Below, piece after piece: positions 1-9,753 of a stretch of DNA of 64,000 nt (within the stretch, counting starts at the first letter, position 1; the number at the start of each line of letters is the position of its first letter). Position numbers and translations under genes: made by a program. Where the stretch lies: the NCBI GenBank assembly GCA_038851035.1, contig JAWCLH010000014.1:1-64000 (forward strand), read 5' to 3'. The DNA comes from Thermoplasmata archaeon (GTDB taxonomy: Archaea; Thermoplasmatota; DTKX01; VGTL01). The notes beneath the pieces were generated by a model. It did no database searches. It was not told the DNA's origin and saw only the letters and a program-made list of their open reading frames with translations.

Positions 1-103
1 GCTTTCTCCTTGTGAGCTTCCGCATGTATTGATATGGTTTTAGGGCTCTTATATTTGCCGAGAGGAAGTTATTTCGGGATTCGACAAATTTTTAATCGCT
101 CCA

Positions 104-117
104 TAAAAATTATATAC
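104..117 (+). promoter_or_regulatory. TATA-type promoter for the first surface-protein gene
   Basis: An A/T block ending in TTATATACA lies about 40 bases upstream of the ATG at 154 and is the only clear TATA-like element before that gene. A G-rich stretch (six or more G) just before the ATG can act as ribosome binding site, so this mRNA probably has a short leader. Confidence 0.5.
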
Positions 118-153
118 ACCCGGCACAAAAGAGTATTGGGGGGGAATATTAAA

Positions 154-2985
154 ATGGAAAAGGAGTCAATCAAATCTTTCTGGGTCCAGTCCATAACGGT
201 CTCGCTGCTCCTGCTTGTCGGGGCGCTGCCTGCGGCTCTATACGCGGAGAACGGCACGCGGATTGGCGCGGATGTCGAGCCCGGGAACAATCAATCATCG
301 GGCGCCTCCTACCTTGACCCTGACGAAGTGGTAATGGGTAGCCTGATGCGTACCTCTGCCGATGACAATTATGATTATTATAAAATCAACGTCCCTCCCC
401 AAAAAGTGGTGAATGTAAGCATGTGCATCCTCGACTGGGATCCGGACAATCCGGGGAAAGTGAACTTTGACCTTTATATCTATAACTCCGCCGACTATTA
501 CTCTTATATATGGCTCAATACCACCAATCAGTGGGAGGCGGCTATAATGTTCCAGATTTCCAGCTCGACCGCCACCATTGTGATACTTGTCTTCAAATCA
601 TATTCAGGGAGCCAGCCCGGCAACTACACCATCAGCGCCTCCTACAGCGACCCGATTTTGATCGGCACCGGCACCTATCAGGGGGAGCTGACCAGCAACG
701 GCCCCAACATCGGAAAGCTCTACAAGCTGGAGCAGCCTATCCCCGACGACAAACACCTCTTTGCCAGGCTGACCTGCCCCCAGACGGGCAACTTCGACCT
801 CTTCGGCTACACAGTCTGGAGCTACGACGGCGCCTGGTGGCTCCAGAACGCGTCGAAGCAGAACGGCACAGGAAACAATGAGGAAATCAGGATGACGGGG
901 TGCAACGGAACATCATATTTAATGGTCCGGGCTCGGGAGGGCTCGGGGTGCTATACACTCAGCACGGAGTTATTTGACTACACCCCCGACGACAACAACA
1001 TACCCTCCAAGGCCACTCTTATCACAGACAACGAGCCTAGGAGGGACCACGTTGACCAGGGGCTCGACCCCGTGGACTGGTTCTGTGTAAACGCGAGGGC
1101 GAACAAGCCCGTCCGGAATGTACTTTTCACACTGGAGGGCGCGGGCCGCGGCAACACATACAACTTCTCGGCCCGGGACAGGGACTTTAACATTCTCAAG
1201 AGCGGCTCCACCTACTACGGTTACTACACCTCAATCAATCTGGGCGACGTCAGCGTTCCCTATGATGGGCCGATATACTTCGTCGTGAAGGCCGTCTCCC
1301 ACTGGACCCAGTCTGGCGAGGACTCGTCCCAGCACTACCCCGCCTACCACGACTACACCATAAGCGTCGAGCTGCCCAACGAGGCCCCCTTCCTCAACGG
1401 CACCATTCCCGAAATCAGGATGCAGGAGGATAGCACCTACGACGGCTTGGTGCTTTCCGAGTATTTCGTTGACCCGGACGGCCACGCCCTCACCTACTCT
1501 CTCTACGGCACGGGCTACAAGACGAGGCCCACTGTGAACCAGAGCTCCGGAAGGGTCACCTTCAGGCCCCAGGAGAACTGGTCCGGGAGCGAGGTCGTCC
1601 GCTTCCGGGTGACGGACAGCGGACCGGGGAATCCGTTCTGCCTAACCGCAGTGAATGTGGTGGTCGAGCCCGTCAACGACCTGCCCTATATAATTTCACC
1701 ACTCTCCGACCTCACCCTGCAGGAGGGCGAGGTCGGGTACACTTCGGAGCTGAGCACCATTTTCAAGGACATCGACGATCCCTTTGACAATTTGACCCTC
1801 AGCTCTAGAGTTGTCTGGTCCGAGGCCCGTCCCCGGAACTCGACCCTGCCAGTTGTATACGAAAAGAGCAGCAGGCACTACAAAATTGGTCCGGCGAATT
1901 TCTTTTTCGGCAGCTTCCTCCTTGAGGTCTCCTGCACCGATGGCCACGAGGGAACCATTCCAGTGATGACGAGCTTCTATGTGAACATCACCCATGTCAA
2001 TCACCCACCCTCGCTCGCCCCGTCAATACCCGACCCCTATCCTGTAATCATCAGGGAGGGTGGAAAGGACGACCACCTCAATGCCTACGAGCTCTTCACC
2101 GACCCCGACACGCCTGAGGACTACGCCGCTGACACCTTGTCCTTCAGCCTGACGATTCCCTCTGGGAACAAGGTCAGGGTAAGTCTGGCGAGGGACGGGA
2201 GAATAACATTTGACGCCGGTGGGGAGGAATACCTGCCCGGCAAGAATTATGAAGAGAAACTCATTCTCACGGCCAGGGACGAGGCGGGCCTCAGGGCGAT
2301 GCTGAACATCACCATAAGCATCGAGCCAGAAGACGACCCGCCCTATTTTACTAAGGTCACACCCGATGAACCGACCGTGGTGATGAAGGAGAACGAGAAG
2401 AAGAGCTTCAGCGTGGCGGCGAGCGACATCGACACCCCCGAGCTGAGCTACTCCTGGTATCTTGATGGTGCGAAGGACAAGACCGCCAGAGGGTTCACTT
2501 ACATCTTCACCCCAGACTTCAATATGGGCGGAAGGACCTATAACCTTCGCGTGGACATCTCAGACAGCCAGACCACGATAAGCTTCCAGTGGAACATCAC
2601 CGTTAATGAAGCTAACCGGCCTCCAAGCGCATACATAAAGACACCCCTGAATATGTCGACATTCAAGAAGGGGGCTTATGTGAGCTTCAGCGCCGAAGGC
2701 TTGGACGAGGATGGAGACAGCCTGACCTTCGTTTGGAGGGACCAGACGGGCGCCGAGCTCGGCAGGGGGCCAACATTCTCGACGAATAAGCTGCCGAAGG
2801 GTACCCAGATGGTTACGCTCGAGGTGAGCGACGGGAAGAGCACCGTGACGCAGACGGTCACGATAATAATCAGAGAACCGGGGGGTGGAGGGGGCGGAGG
2901 AGGGCTTCCCGGGTTCGAGACCGTAGTAGCGCTGGCGGCCGCGGTCGTCTGCGGCCTCATTCTCGCGCAGCGCAGGAGGCGATGA
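154..2985 (+). CDS. Giant secreted surface protein, PPC plus cadherin-like repeats, PGF-CTERM tail
   Basis: A 943-residue exported protein. The ATG at 154 is preferred over upstream in-frame starts because it follows a G-rich ribosome site and opens directly into a signal peptide (residues 1-31). A PPC-like beta domain follows (about 37-170, with the acidic DVEPGNN entry motif), then a second beta region. From about residue 408 come at least five cadherin/Ig-like modules, each opened by a linker such as PVNDLP, NHPPS, DDPPYF or NRPPS and carrying acidic calcium-type DPDG motifs. The protein ends in a glycine run, LPGFETVV, a hydrophobic helix and RRRR, which is the tripartite PGF-CTERM sorting signal handled by archaeosortase A in other euryarchaea. 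It is a tandem paralogue of the next gene. Adhesion or S-layer-associated structural role is inferred; no catalytic motif is visible. Confidence 0.85.
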   Translation: MEKESIKSFWVQSITVSLLLLVGALPAALYAENGTRIGADVEPGNNQSSGASYLDPDEVVMGSLMRTSADDNYDYYKINVPPQKVVNVSMCILDWDPDNPGKVNFDLYIYNSADYYSYIWLNTTNQWEAAIMFQISSSTATIVILVFKSYSGSQPGNYTISASYSDPILIGTGTYQGELTSNGPNIGKLYKLEQPIPDDKHLFARLTCPQTGNFDLFGYTVWSYDGAWWLQNASKQNGTGNNEEIRMTGCNGTSYLMVRAREGSGCYTLSTELFDYTPDDNNIPSKATLITDNEPRRDHVDQGLDPVDWFCVNARANKPVRNVLFTLEGAGRGNTYNFSARDRDFNILKSGSTYYGYYTSINLGDVSVPYDGPIYFVVKAVSHWTQSGEDSSQHYPAYHDYTISVELPNEAPFLNGTIPEIRMQEDSTYDGLVLSEYFVDPDGHALTYSLYGTGYKTRPTVNQSSGRVTFRPQENWSGSEVVRFRVTDSGPGNPFCLTAVNVVVEPVNDLPYIISPLSDLTLQEGEVGYTSELSTIFKDIDDPFDNLTLSSRVVWSEARPRNSTLPVVYEKSSRHYKIGPANFFFGSFLLEVSCTDGHEGTIPVMTSFYVNITHVNHPPSLAPSIPDPYPVIIREGGKDDHLNAYELFTDPDTPEDYAADTLSFSLTIPSGNKVRVSLARDGRITFDAGGEEYLPGKNYEEKLILTARDEAGLRAMLNITISIEPEDDPPYFTKVTPDEPTVVMKENEKKSFSVAASDIDTPELSYSWYLDGAKDKTARGFTYIFTPDFNMGGRTYNLRVDISDSQTTISFQWNITVNEANRPPSAYIKTPLNMSTFKKGAYVSFSAEGLDEDGDSLTFVWRDQTGAELGRGPTFSTNKLPKGTQMVTLEVSDGKSTVTQTVTIIIREPGGGGGGGGLPGFETVVALAAAVVCGLILAQRRRR

Positions 2986-3112
2986 GACCGACTGCCTCCC
3001 CCTCTCGCCCACAGCTCATTCTATTACTCCGGCTTTTATATTGAATATAGGACCAATAATTATATAGCCCCAGCTCCACCTATCGTTCTCGGACAGATCA
3101 GAGGCAGGGGTG

Positions 3113-5995
3113 ATGGAAGTGATAGTCTCAGGCAGGCCCGCAAGATTTCAGGCCGCGGTAGTGTGCCTCCTGCTCTTTGGAGCGATGGTTCCGGGGACAC
3201 TTCAAGGGGAGGAGATGGAGGAGCGGGGGCGGGGCGTTGACCTAGAGCCAAACAATACTAGGGATGAGGCGATTCCGCTCTCAAACGGCGAATCTGTTGA
3301 GGGAACCCTGCTGACGAACCCCTCGATGGACCGCGAGGACTGGTACAGCATCCAGGTGCCCTACGGGAAGGTTCTCAACGCCAGCCTCTATATGGTGGAC
3401 TACAACGAGACGGACCGTGGCAAGTACAATTTTCACCTCGTTCTCTATGGCCTCGACTCTTCCCGGACCACCAATCGCTGGGAAACTGTAATCGGCGTCC
3501 AGACATGGAACCCCAGCGGAAGCGGAACGATGTACATTCAGGTCGTTGTCAACATGACCGATACCAATCCGCCCGAGGTCGCCACCCAGCCGGGTAGCTA
3601 TATACTGAGTGTCTCGCTTGGCGACCCTAGGGTCTACGGCGGTGGGACTGCATCTGGAAGCCTGAGCATTGAGTCACCCCCGGGTCGTGAGCTCTGGCGT
3701 ATCGACACTCCTCCCGGGGATGACCAGTTGATGCAGGTAAAGGTGAAGTGCCCACAGACCGGGATATTCGGTCTGAGGGTCTACCATGTCTGGCCGGTGG
3801 ATGGCGGATTCTACCTACGGAATGGCTCCTGGGCAGCGGTCGCCGGTGGAGAGCAGGTAGTGATCTGCAGCGGGCTTGGCGGGAGCTGGTACGCGATCGT
3901 CCACGCGATATCCGGATACGGCTGCTACACCCTGAGCACCCAGTACGCCGGGCAGGCGATGGACCGCGACAACTTCCCCTCCGGGGCGACCTTCGTGAAT
4001 GACCTCTACCCTCACTCCGGCTTCGCGGACCAGGGAGTTGACTGGGTGGACTGGTGGTGCGTGAGCGCGAGACCGGGCAAAGCGATAACGGAGGCCTACC
4101 TAGTCTTCACTGCGGGTTACTTCGAACCAGGGAGCTATTTCCACCTCTCCGCGTGGGACAGGAACCTGAACTATATCGGCGGGGACTACATGCCCCAGCA
4201 GGGTGGAGGGGCCTATGCCAGGCTCACGGACATCACGGTTGGATACGAGGGCCCGGTCTATTTTGCGGTCCGGGCCATCGGCTGCTCCGCATCCTCAAGC
4301 AACTTCGTGCCCGGGAGGGGCTGGTACAAGCTAACCTTCACTCTTCCCAACGACCCCCCGGTGTATACCGGGGGAATTCCTGAGATTCATATGCAGGAGG
4401 ACAGTGTGGACGACACCCTCGTCCTCTCCGACTACTTTACCGACCCGGAGGGACATAGCATCTCCTACAGCCTCTTCGGCTCCCTCGCGATGTACCATAC
4501 AAAGCCTTCGGTTAATAAAACAACCGGCAGAGTGACCTTTATTCCTGAGGCCGATTGGTTCGGTGCCGAGGATGTCCGGTTCAGAGCCACGGATGACGGT
4601 CCGGGGAACAAGTCAACGGATGTTACCGTGAGGGTTGTTGTGGAACCTGTTAACGACCCACCCGTGACAACGGGATATTTAGAGAACGTTTATGTCTCGG
4701 AGGGGCAGCCCTGGAAGACCCCTGACCTCAGGACGATTTTCTACGACAGGGACGACCCCTCAGAGAACCTCACCTTCACGGTGGTCGTCGCTGGTCAGGA
4801 CACTCGCCCACCGGGTGCGGAGCTACCGAACAGGTATGAGGAATCCATTCACGCTTTCAGACTCGGTCCCGTGGAGTACGCCTTCGGCTCCTTCGAGCTT
4901 GAAGTTCGGTGCAGTGACGGCCACCCCGGGACCACGCCTGCCTCGACGCGCTTCAACTTCACCGTTACCCATAAAAACCACCCGCCCTCTGTGAGGCAGG
5001 GCGTGGACGACCCCATCCATCTAAAAGTGAAAGAGGGAGGAAGCGATTCTAGCCTCTTCCTCCCGGACCTCTTCCTCGACCCGGACACACCGGCGGATTA
5101 CGCTGGCGACAAGCTCACGTTCAGCGTTGCCGCGAGCGGCGAGAGTCGCCTCACTGTCAATATCACTGAAGATGGGACCCTAGTCATAGACACGGGGAGT
5201 GAGGAGTTTGCACCGGGTGTTGACTACCAAGAGTTCTTCCGGATAACAGCCACGGACAGGTTCGGGCTGAAGGCCACGCTGAACATCTCGGTATCCGTCG
5301 AGCCTGTGAACGACCCACCATACTTCCCCAACCCGCCAGAGGAGACCGATGTAGAGGTGGAGGAAGGTGGGAGGAAGTCATTCAGCATTATTGCCTGCGA
5401 TGTCGACACGCCCGACCTCATCTACAAATGGTACATCAATGGAATTCTGGAGCCCGGAGCCAAGGGCTTCTCCTTCACATTTGCCCCAGACTTCACGATG
5501 GGCGGAAATACCTACCAGCTCAGGGTCGATGTCTTTGACAGACAAACGACGATAAGTGCGATGTGGAATATTACGGTCATCGACGTGAACCGGCCACCAA
5601 CCGCGGCAATAAAGCTGCCGCTCAACATGTCTGTCTACAAGAAAGGCGCCGGAATTCTCTTCATGGGCGATGGCTCGGACCCCGATGGAGACGAGCTCAC
5701 GTTCGTTTGGAAGCTGGAGAGCGGTGTGGAACTCGGGCGCGGGCGGAACATAACATACAGCCTCCTTCCAAAGGGCACCCACATCGTAACCCTGGAGGTC
5801 AACGATTCGAGGGCGAGCGCCCTGACCACGGTCACGGTCGTCGTCAAGGAGGTGGGGACTGGCGGGGGCGGCAAAGGAGTTCCGGGGCTTCAGACTCCGG
5901 TTCTTGCCCTAGCCGTCATCACCGCTATCATCATTGTCAGGGCCCTCAAGGGACGCGGACCCGGCCCGAGGAGCTTCTCCCCATTCCGCGAATGA
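3113..5995 (+). CDS. Giant secreted surface protein, paralogue of the preceding gene, PGL-type tail
   Basis: A 960-residue paralogue of the gene at 154 with the same domain order: signal peptide (about 1-32), PPC-like domain opening with DLEPNNTRDEA and containing the typical DWYSIQVP strand, a second beta domain, then cadherin-like modules joined by NDPPV, VNDPPV, NHPPS, VNDPPYF and NRPPT (about residues 413, 513, 622, 732, 826). The tail is GGGGKGVPGLQTP, a hydrophobic helix and a basic end, so the diagnostic Phe of PGF is Leu here and the basic tail is longer. GTG at 3110 directly precedes ATG at 3113; the ATG is preferred, with GGCAGGGG just upstream. Tandem duplication with divergence is the simplest explanation. 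Surface anchoring is inferred. Confidence 0.85.
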   Translation: MEVIVSGRPARFQAAVVCLLLFGAMVPGTLQGEEMEERGRGVDLEPNNTRDEAIPLSNGESVEGTLLTNPSMDREDWYSIQVPYGKVLNASLYMVDYNETDRGKYNFHLVLYGLDSSRTTNRWETVIGVQTWNPSGSGTMYIQVVVNMTDTNPPEVATQPGSYILSVSLGDPRVYGGGTASGSLSIESPPGRELWRIDTPPGDDQLMQVKVKCPQTGIFGLRVYHVWPVDGGFYLRNGSWAAVAGGEQVVICSGLGGSWYAIVHAISGYGCYTLSTQYAGQAMDRDNFPSGATFVNDLYPHSGFADQGVDWVDWWCVSARPGKAITEAYLVFTAGYFEPGSYFHLSAWDRNLNYIGGDYMPQQGGGAYARLTDITVGYEGPVYFAVRAIGCSASSSNFVPGRGWYKLTFTLPNDPPVYTGGIPEIHMQEDSVDDTLVLSDYFTDPEGHSISYSLFGSLAMYHTKPSVNKTTGRVTFIPEADWFGAEDVRFRATDDGPGNKSTDVTVRVVVEPVNDPPVTTGYLENVYVSEGQPWKTPDLRTIFYDRDDPSENLTFTVVVAGQDTRPPGAELPNRYEESIHAFRLGPVEYAFGSFELEVRCSDGHPGTTPASTRFNFTVTHKNHPPSVRQGVDDPIHLKVKEGGSDSSLFLPDLFLDPDTPADYAGDKLTFSVAASGESRLTVNITEDGTLVIDTGSEEFAPGVDYQEFFRITATDRFGLKATLNISVSVEPVNDPPYFPNPPEETDVEVEEGGRKSFSIIACDVDTPDLIYKWYINGILEPGAKGFSFTFAPDFTMGGNTYQLRVDVFDRQTTISAMWNITVIDVNRPPTAAIKLPLNMSVYKKGAGILFMGDGSDPDGDELTFVWKLESGVELGRGRNITYSLLPKGTHIVTLEVNDSRASALTTVTVVVKEVGTGGGGKGVPGLQTPVLALAVITAIIIVRALKGRGPGPRSFSPFRE

Positions 5996-6107
5996 CAGGG
6001 TCGGGCCATTCAGAGTTCCCCCGGCTCGTCAGAACGGAGGAGCGTCCCTGTCCCATCCGATAGTGTGGCTCTAACAGAATGTGCGCGCAACCTCGAGGGC
6101 AATAAAA

Positions 6108-6117
6108 ATCTATTTAA
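6108..6117 (+). promoter_or_regulatory. TATA box for the 6153 gene
   Basis: The element AATCTATTTAAG sits about 40 bases before the ATG at 6153 and about 30 before an in-frame GTG at 6144. Transcription would begin just before these codons, excluding the longer ORF that starts at 6081. Confidence 0.55.
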
Positions 6118-6152
6118 GTCCTGTTCCCCATACCAGCCCGGAAGTGGTGCAG

Positions 6153-6746
6153 ATGCCGGACGACCTGTTTGCCCAGCTGGACGCAGAGTTGAACGAGCTC
6201 GCCGAAGACATAACGGACGACATGGGCAAGCTGAGCGAGAGGAAGGCGGCGATAAACAAAAGCCTGATTGAGAACTTCTGGAAGATATGGATAAGGTTCG
6301 ACAAGAGAAAGATACACTTCACGATGGAGCCCAGCCCTGGCACCTTCGCCACCTTCGAGGAGTTCCCGGACAAGTGGAGCTTCCGTGACAACTTTCGATT
6401 CGCTGATTGCTCCTCCATATCCCTCATAGACAAGACACAGGATCAGGGCCGCACCGGCGACTCCCTGAAGGCCTGGTACTACCCTGTGGGCAAAGAGCTG
6501 CACTTCCGCCTTGTGTTCGAGTATTGCGAGGGTGAGCACTACTACAAGTACTCCGGCTGGAAGAGAATATTCGCCCAGCAGATTCTATACGACTCCCCAG
6601 TTGACAAGGTCAATCTGAACAAGATATGGGAGATTCTCGCAGGGCTTGTCAAGGTCTGGTTCGAGTCGCACCTCCGCAGGAATAGGGAGCTCCTGCTGAA
6701 GTACGTCAGGGAGAATTTCGAGAAGGGCGAGACCTTCACCCAATAA
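6153..6746 (+). CDS. Uncharacterised soluble protein
   Basis: A 197-residue protein I do not recognise. It has no signal peptide or membrane segment. Residues 1-45 are acidic and predicted helical (DAELNELAEDITDDMGKL), followed by a mixed, aromatic-rich domain with several Trp, Phe and Tyr and paired basic/acidic patches, ending in a charged helix. The start is placed at ATG 6153 because the TATA box at 6108 makes the upstream ATG at 6081 untranscribed; GTG 6144 is an alternative. It stands alone between the surface-protein pair and the GcvT-GlyA gene. Function unknown; the even codon use and promoter support a real gene. Confidence 0.75.
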   Translation: MPDDLFAQLDAELNELAEDITDDMGKLSERKAAINKSLIENFWKIWIRFDKRKIHFTMEPSPGTFATFEEFPDKWSFRDNFRFADCSSISLIDKTQDQGRTGDSLKAWYYPVGKELHFRLVFEYCEGEHYYKYSGWKRIFAQQILYDSPVDKVNLNKIWEILAGLVKVWFESHLRRNRELLLKYVRENFEKGETFTQ

Positions 6747-6960
6747 CGCAGGAGATTTTCGACCCTTCTTGATTTGCTGTCCCTGGGATGGGGGCATATT
6801 CGACCAGCGAGCACCAATGTTCCCTCACCCTACCAGATCCCCGCCTGCCTCGGGTGCAGCTGGAAAGGGAGCAGGGGATGGGTGCCAGATGGGACCGGCT
6901 ATTTCAACGACGCGTGCCCCGTTAGATTAACTCCGATTACGATATCAATCAAATCAACAA

Positions 6961-6972
6961 CAATATTTATAC
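6961..6972 (+). promoter_or_regulatory. TATA box for gcvT-glyA
   Basis: CAATATTTATACC lies about 40 bases before the ATG at 7010, in an AT-rich pocket of an otherwise GC-rich 260-base spacer (6747-7009) in which I see no other gene. Confidence 0.6.
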
Positions 6973-7009
6973 CAACGCAAGCTTTCTCGCGCGCCGGGAG
7001 AGTGGGTGG

Positions 7010-9676
7010 ATGAATCGCACGCCTCTCTATGAAGAGCATATCGCCCTTAATGCCAGGATGGTTGACTTCAACGGCTGGGAGATGCCGTTGCACTATGATC
7101 CTGGAATTCTGGAGGAGCATCTGGCGACGAGAAGGGCTGCTGGTCTGTTCGACGTCTCTCACATGGGCCGCTTCCTCATCACAGGGAGGGACGCCCTCGC
7201 CTTTCTCCAGTATACCCTGACCAACAACGCCGCCGCGCTTGAGCCCGAAAGGGCGCAGTACACTCTAATTCCTAATGAAAACGGCGGCGCCGTGGACGAC
7301 GCGTACCTCTACAGACTCACGAAAGATGAATATCTCTTGGTCGTCAACGCCGCCAACACGAAGAAGGACTGGGACTGGCTGCAGAAGTACATCCTCCGCT
7401 TCCCGGATGTGAGGATGGAGGACAAGACGGCCGAGATCGCCATGCTGGCTTTTCAGGGCCCCGAGTCGAGGAGTGTGCTTGAAGCAATGCTTGACCAGGG
7501 CAGCCAGCTTCCGGACCCAGCCCGAAACTGTTTGAGAAAAGCAAGAATCGGGGGCGTGGAGGTCTATATCTCCAGAACGGGCTACACGGGAGAGCCGCTC
7601 TGCTTTGAGCTCTTTATTCCGAGAGAGGCAGCCCGGGAGATATGGAGGAGAATTCTGGAGCTCGGGAGGGGGAAGGGCATCTTGCCCGTGGGTCTAGGCG
7701 CCCGCGACACCTTGAGGCTCGAGGCTGGGCTACCTCTCTACGGCCACGAGCTCGGCACCGACCCCGAGGGAAAGGAGATACCGATTTTCGCCCTGACCCA
7801 GGGGAGAATGGCTGTGTCTTTTTCTCGCGAGAAAGGCGACTTCGTTGGAAAGCGTGCGCTCGCGGAGCAACTCGAGGAGCTCAAGCAGAGGGAGGCCGGG
7901 ACGTTGCGAAAGCCGAAAGAGAAGCAGCTCGTGCCCCGGCGCATATACCCCATCGCGGTCATGGGCCAGGGAATCTGCAGGCGGGGAGATGAGGTCCGTG
8001 TGGGCAACATTAAAGTGGGATACGTTACCAGCGGCACGATGACGGCCTACTGCAAATTCGAAGGGAAGGGTGTGATGTCCCGAATCACCTGCGAAGTGGA
8101 GAAAAGGGCACTGGGCCTCGCCCTCCTCGACGCGGACATAAGAGACGGCCAGGTCATTCACATCAGGACAAAGACCCGCGTGATTGATGCCAGGGTCGTG
8201 AAGCGGAATCTGGGGGCCGAGGCTCCCCCCCACTCGAGACCCATTCTCTTCGAGGAGGTCGAGAGGAAGAAAGTGAGCGAGGAGAGGGAGCTATTCTCTG
8301 TGAGGGCCAGGGAGCTGGTGCAGAGGGCCGCGGAGAACACGAGGTGGCGCAGGACACAGTGCATCAACCTGATTCCATCGGAGCAGACGCCTTCGGCTCT
8401 GGTTAGAGCACTCACGATAATGGACCCGGAGGGGAGGTACGCGGAGCACAGGCTGGTCAAGGCGCTCGGGAATGTTGAGGTCTACTATTATCAGGGAACG
8501 AAATTCATAACCTGGGTCGAGGAAGCGTTTCTGGAGGAGATGAGGAAGTTCCTGAGCTGCTCCGAGGTGGAGGCGCGCGTAATCTCCGGCCAGATGGCCA
8601 ACGCTGCCGTCTTCAGCGGCATAGTAGACTGGCTGAACAGGGTTGACAGGAAAAGCGAGCCGAAAAGAATTCGCAAGGTAATGAACCACCACATCGGCCG
8701 CGGTGGCCACCTTTCCTCCCAGCCGATGGGGGCGCTCAGGGACTACGTCGCTCACGATCCGATGTCGGACAGGCACGCGGTCGTGAACTTCCCAGTTCAG
8801 AAGGAAAACCCCTATAAAATAGACCTCGAGGAGACGGCTCGCCTCATGGAGGAGCACAGGCCCCAGCTGATAATTCTGGGAAAGAGCATGGTGCTCCACC
8901 CCGAGCCGGTGGTCAAGATGCGCAGGCTCGCCGATAGACTTCCCGAGAGGCCGCTGCTGATGTACGACATGGCTCACGTCCTCGGTCTCGTCGGCCCGTA
9001 CTTCCAGATGCCCTTCCAGGAGGGCGCGGACATAGTGACCGGCTCCACACACAAGACCTTCTTTGGGACCCAGAGGGGAATCATCTCGAGCAACATGTCC
9101 CCGGGGACGCAGTACGAGGAGCTCTGGGAGGCGATTCAGAGAAGAGTGTTCCCGGGCTCGGTCAGCAACCACCACCTCGGGACGCTTCTTGGAAACCTCA
9201 TGGCCGCCTACGAGCTCAACACCTATGGAAGGGAATACCAGAAGCAGATTCTGGACAACTCGAAGGCCTTTGCCAGGGCCCTGCACGACCACGGCGTTCA
9301 GGTGGAGGGCGACCCGTCAGTAGGCTACACCGAGACGCACCAGGTGCTCATAAGGGTGGGCTATGCGAGGGGAGTCGAGATCGCGCACAAGCTGGAGAAG
9401 AGCAACATCATCGCCAACTACCAGGCCCTCCCTGACGACGAGGGCTTCACCTCAGCCTCCGGTATCCGGATGGGGGTTCAGGAGATGACGCGCTTCGGTA
9501 TGAGGGAAGCGGACTTCGAGGAGCTCGCCTCGCTTGTCGCGGACGTTGTGCTGAGGGGCACGGATGTCGGGGAGAAGGCGAGGGCACTCCGCGGGAAGTT
9601 CCTTGAGATGAAATTCTGCCTGCCAGAGAGCGAGGCGGCGCCGCTGCTGGAGGAGCTGATGGCGGAGTTCAGATAG
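7010..9676 (+). CDS. gcvT-glyA: Fused aminomethyltransferase (glycine cleavage T protein) and serine hydroxymethyltransferase
   Basis: An 888-residue fusion of two one-carbon enzymes. Residues 1 to about 410 match GcvT: NGWEMPLHY, FDVSHMGRF, TNNAAAL, RTGYTGEP and GARDTLRLEAGLPLYGHEL are family landmarks; this half transfers the glycine aminomethyl carbon to a tetrahydropterin. After a charged linker, residues from about 425 match PLP-dependent SHMT: INLIPSEQTPS, EVYYYQGTKF, and the lysine motif TGSTHKTFFG with the Schiff-base Lys at 682. SHMT interconverts serine and glycine with the same methylene carrier, so the fusion couples consecutive steps. The SHMT start is unusual, YYQGTKF instead of the common YYGG(T/C). 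No H, P or L protein is in the window. The ATG at 7010 follows a good TATA box. Confidence 0.93.
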   Translation: MNRTPLYEEHIALNARMVDFNGWEMPLHYDPGILEEHLATRRAAGLFDVSHMGRFLITGRDALAFLQYTLTNNAAALEPERAQYTLIPNENGGAVDDAYLYRLTKDEYLLVVNAANTKKDWDWLQKYILRFPDVRMEDKTAEIAMLAFQGPESRSVLEAMLDQGSQLPDPARNCLRKARIGGVEVYISRTGYTGEPLCFELFIPREAAREIWRRILELGRGKGILPVGLGARDTLRLEAGLPLYGHELGTDPEGKEIPIFALTQGRMAVSFSREKGDFVGKRALAEQLEELKQREAGTLRKPKEKQLVPRRIYPIAVMGQGICRRGDEVRVGNIKVGYVTSGTMTAYCKFEGKGVMSRITCEVEKRALGLALLDADIRDGQVIHIRTKTRVIDARVVKRNLGAEAPPHSRPILFEEVERKKVSEERELFSVRARELVQRAAENTRWRRTQCINLIPSEQTPSALVRALTIMDPEGRYAEHRLVKALGNVEVYYYQGTKFITWVEEAFLEEMRKFLSCSEVEARVISGQMANAAVFSGIVDWLNRVDRKSEPKRIRKVMNHHIGRGGHLSSQPMGALRDYVAHDPMSDRHAVVNFPVQKENPYKIDLEETARLMEEHRPQLIILGKSMVLHPEPVVKMRRLADRLPERPLLMYDMAHVLGLVGPYFQMPFQEGADIVTGSTHKTFFGTQRGIISSNMSPGTQYEELWEAIQRRVFPGSVSNHHLGTLLGNLMAAYELNTYGREYQKQILDNSKAFARALHDHGVQVEGDPSVGYTETHQVLIRVGYARGVEIAHKLEKSNIIANYQALPDDEGFTSASGIRMGVQEMTRFGMREADFEELASLVADVVLRGTDVGEKARALRGKFLEMKFCLPESEAAPLLEELMAEFR

Positions 9677-9753
9677 GCTATGCGGGGGGCCGGGGAGATA
9701 CCGGGACCCCACGACCCTGAGCGCTCGATGATGCAACGGGGGTCTGCCTACCC

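Noticed and set aside
8291-9292. 333-residue open frame on the minus strand inside gcvT-glyA
   Set aside because: It is the antisense shadow of a GC-rich gene whose plus-strand product is unmistakable SHMT; no promoter or family match.
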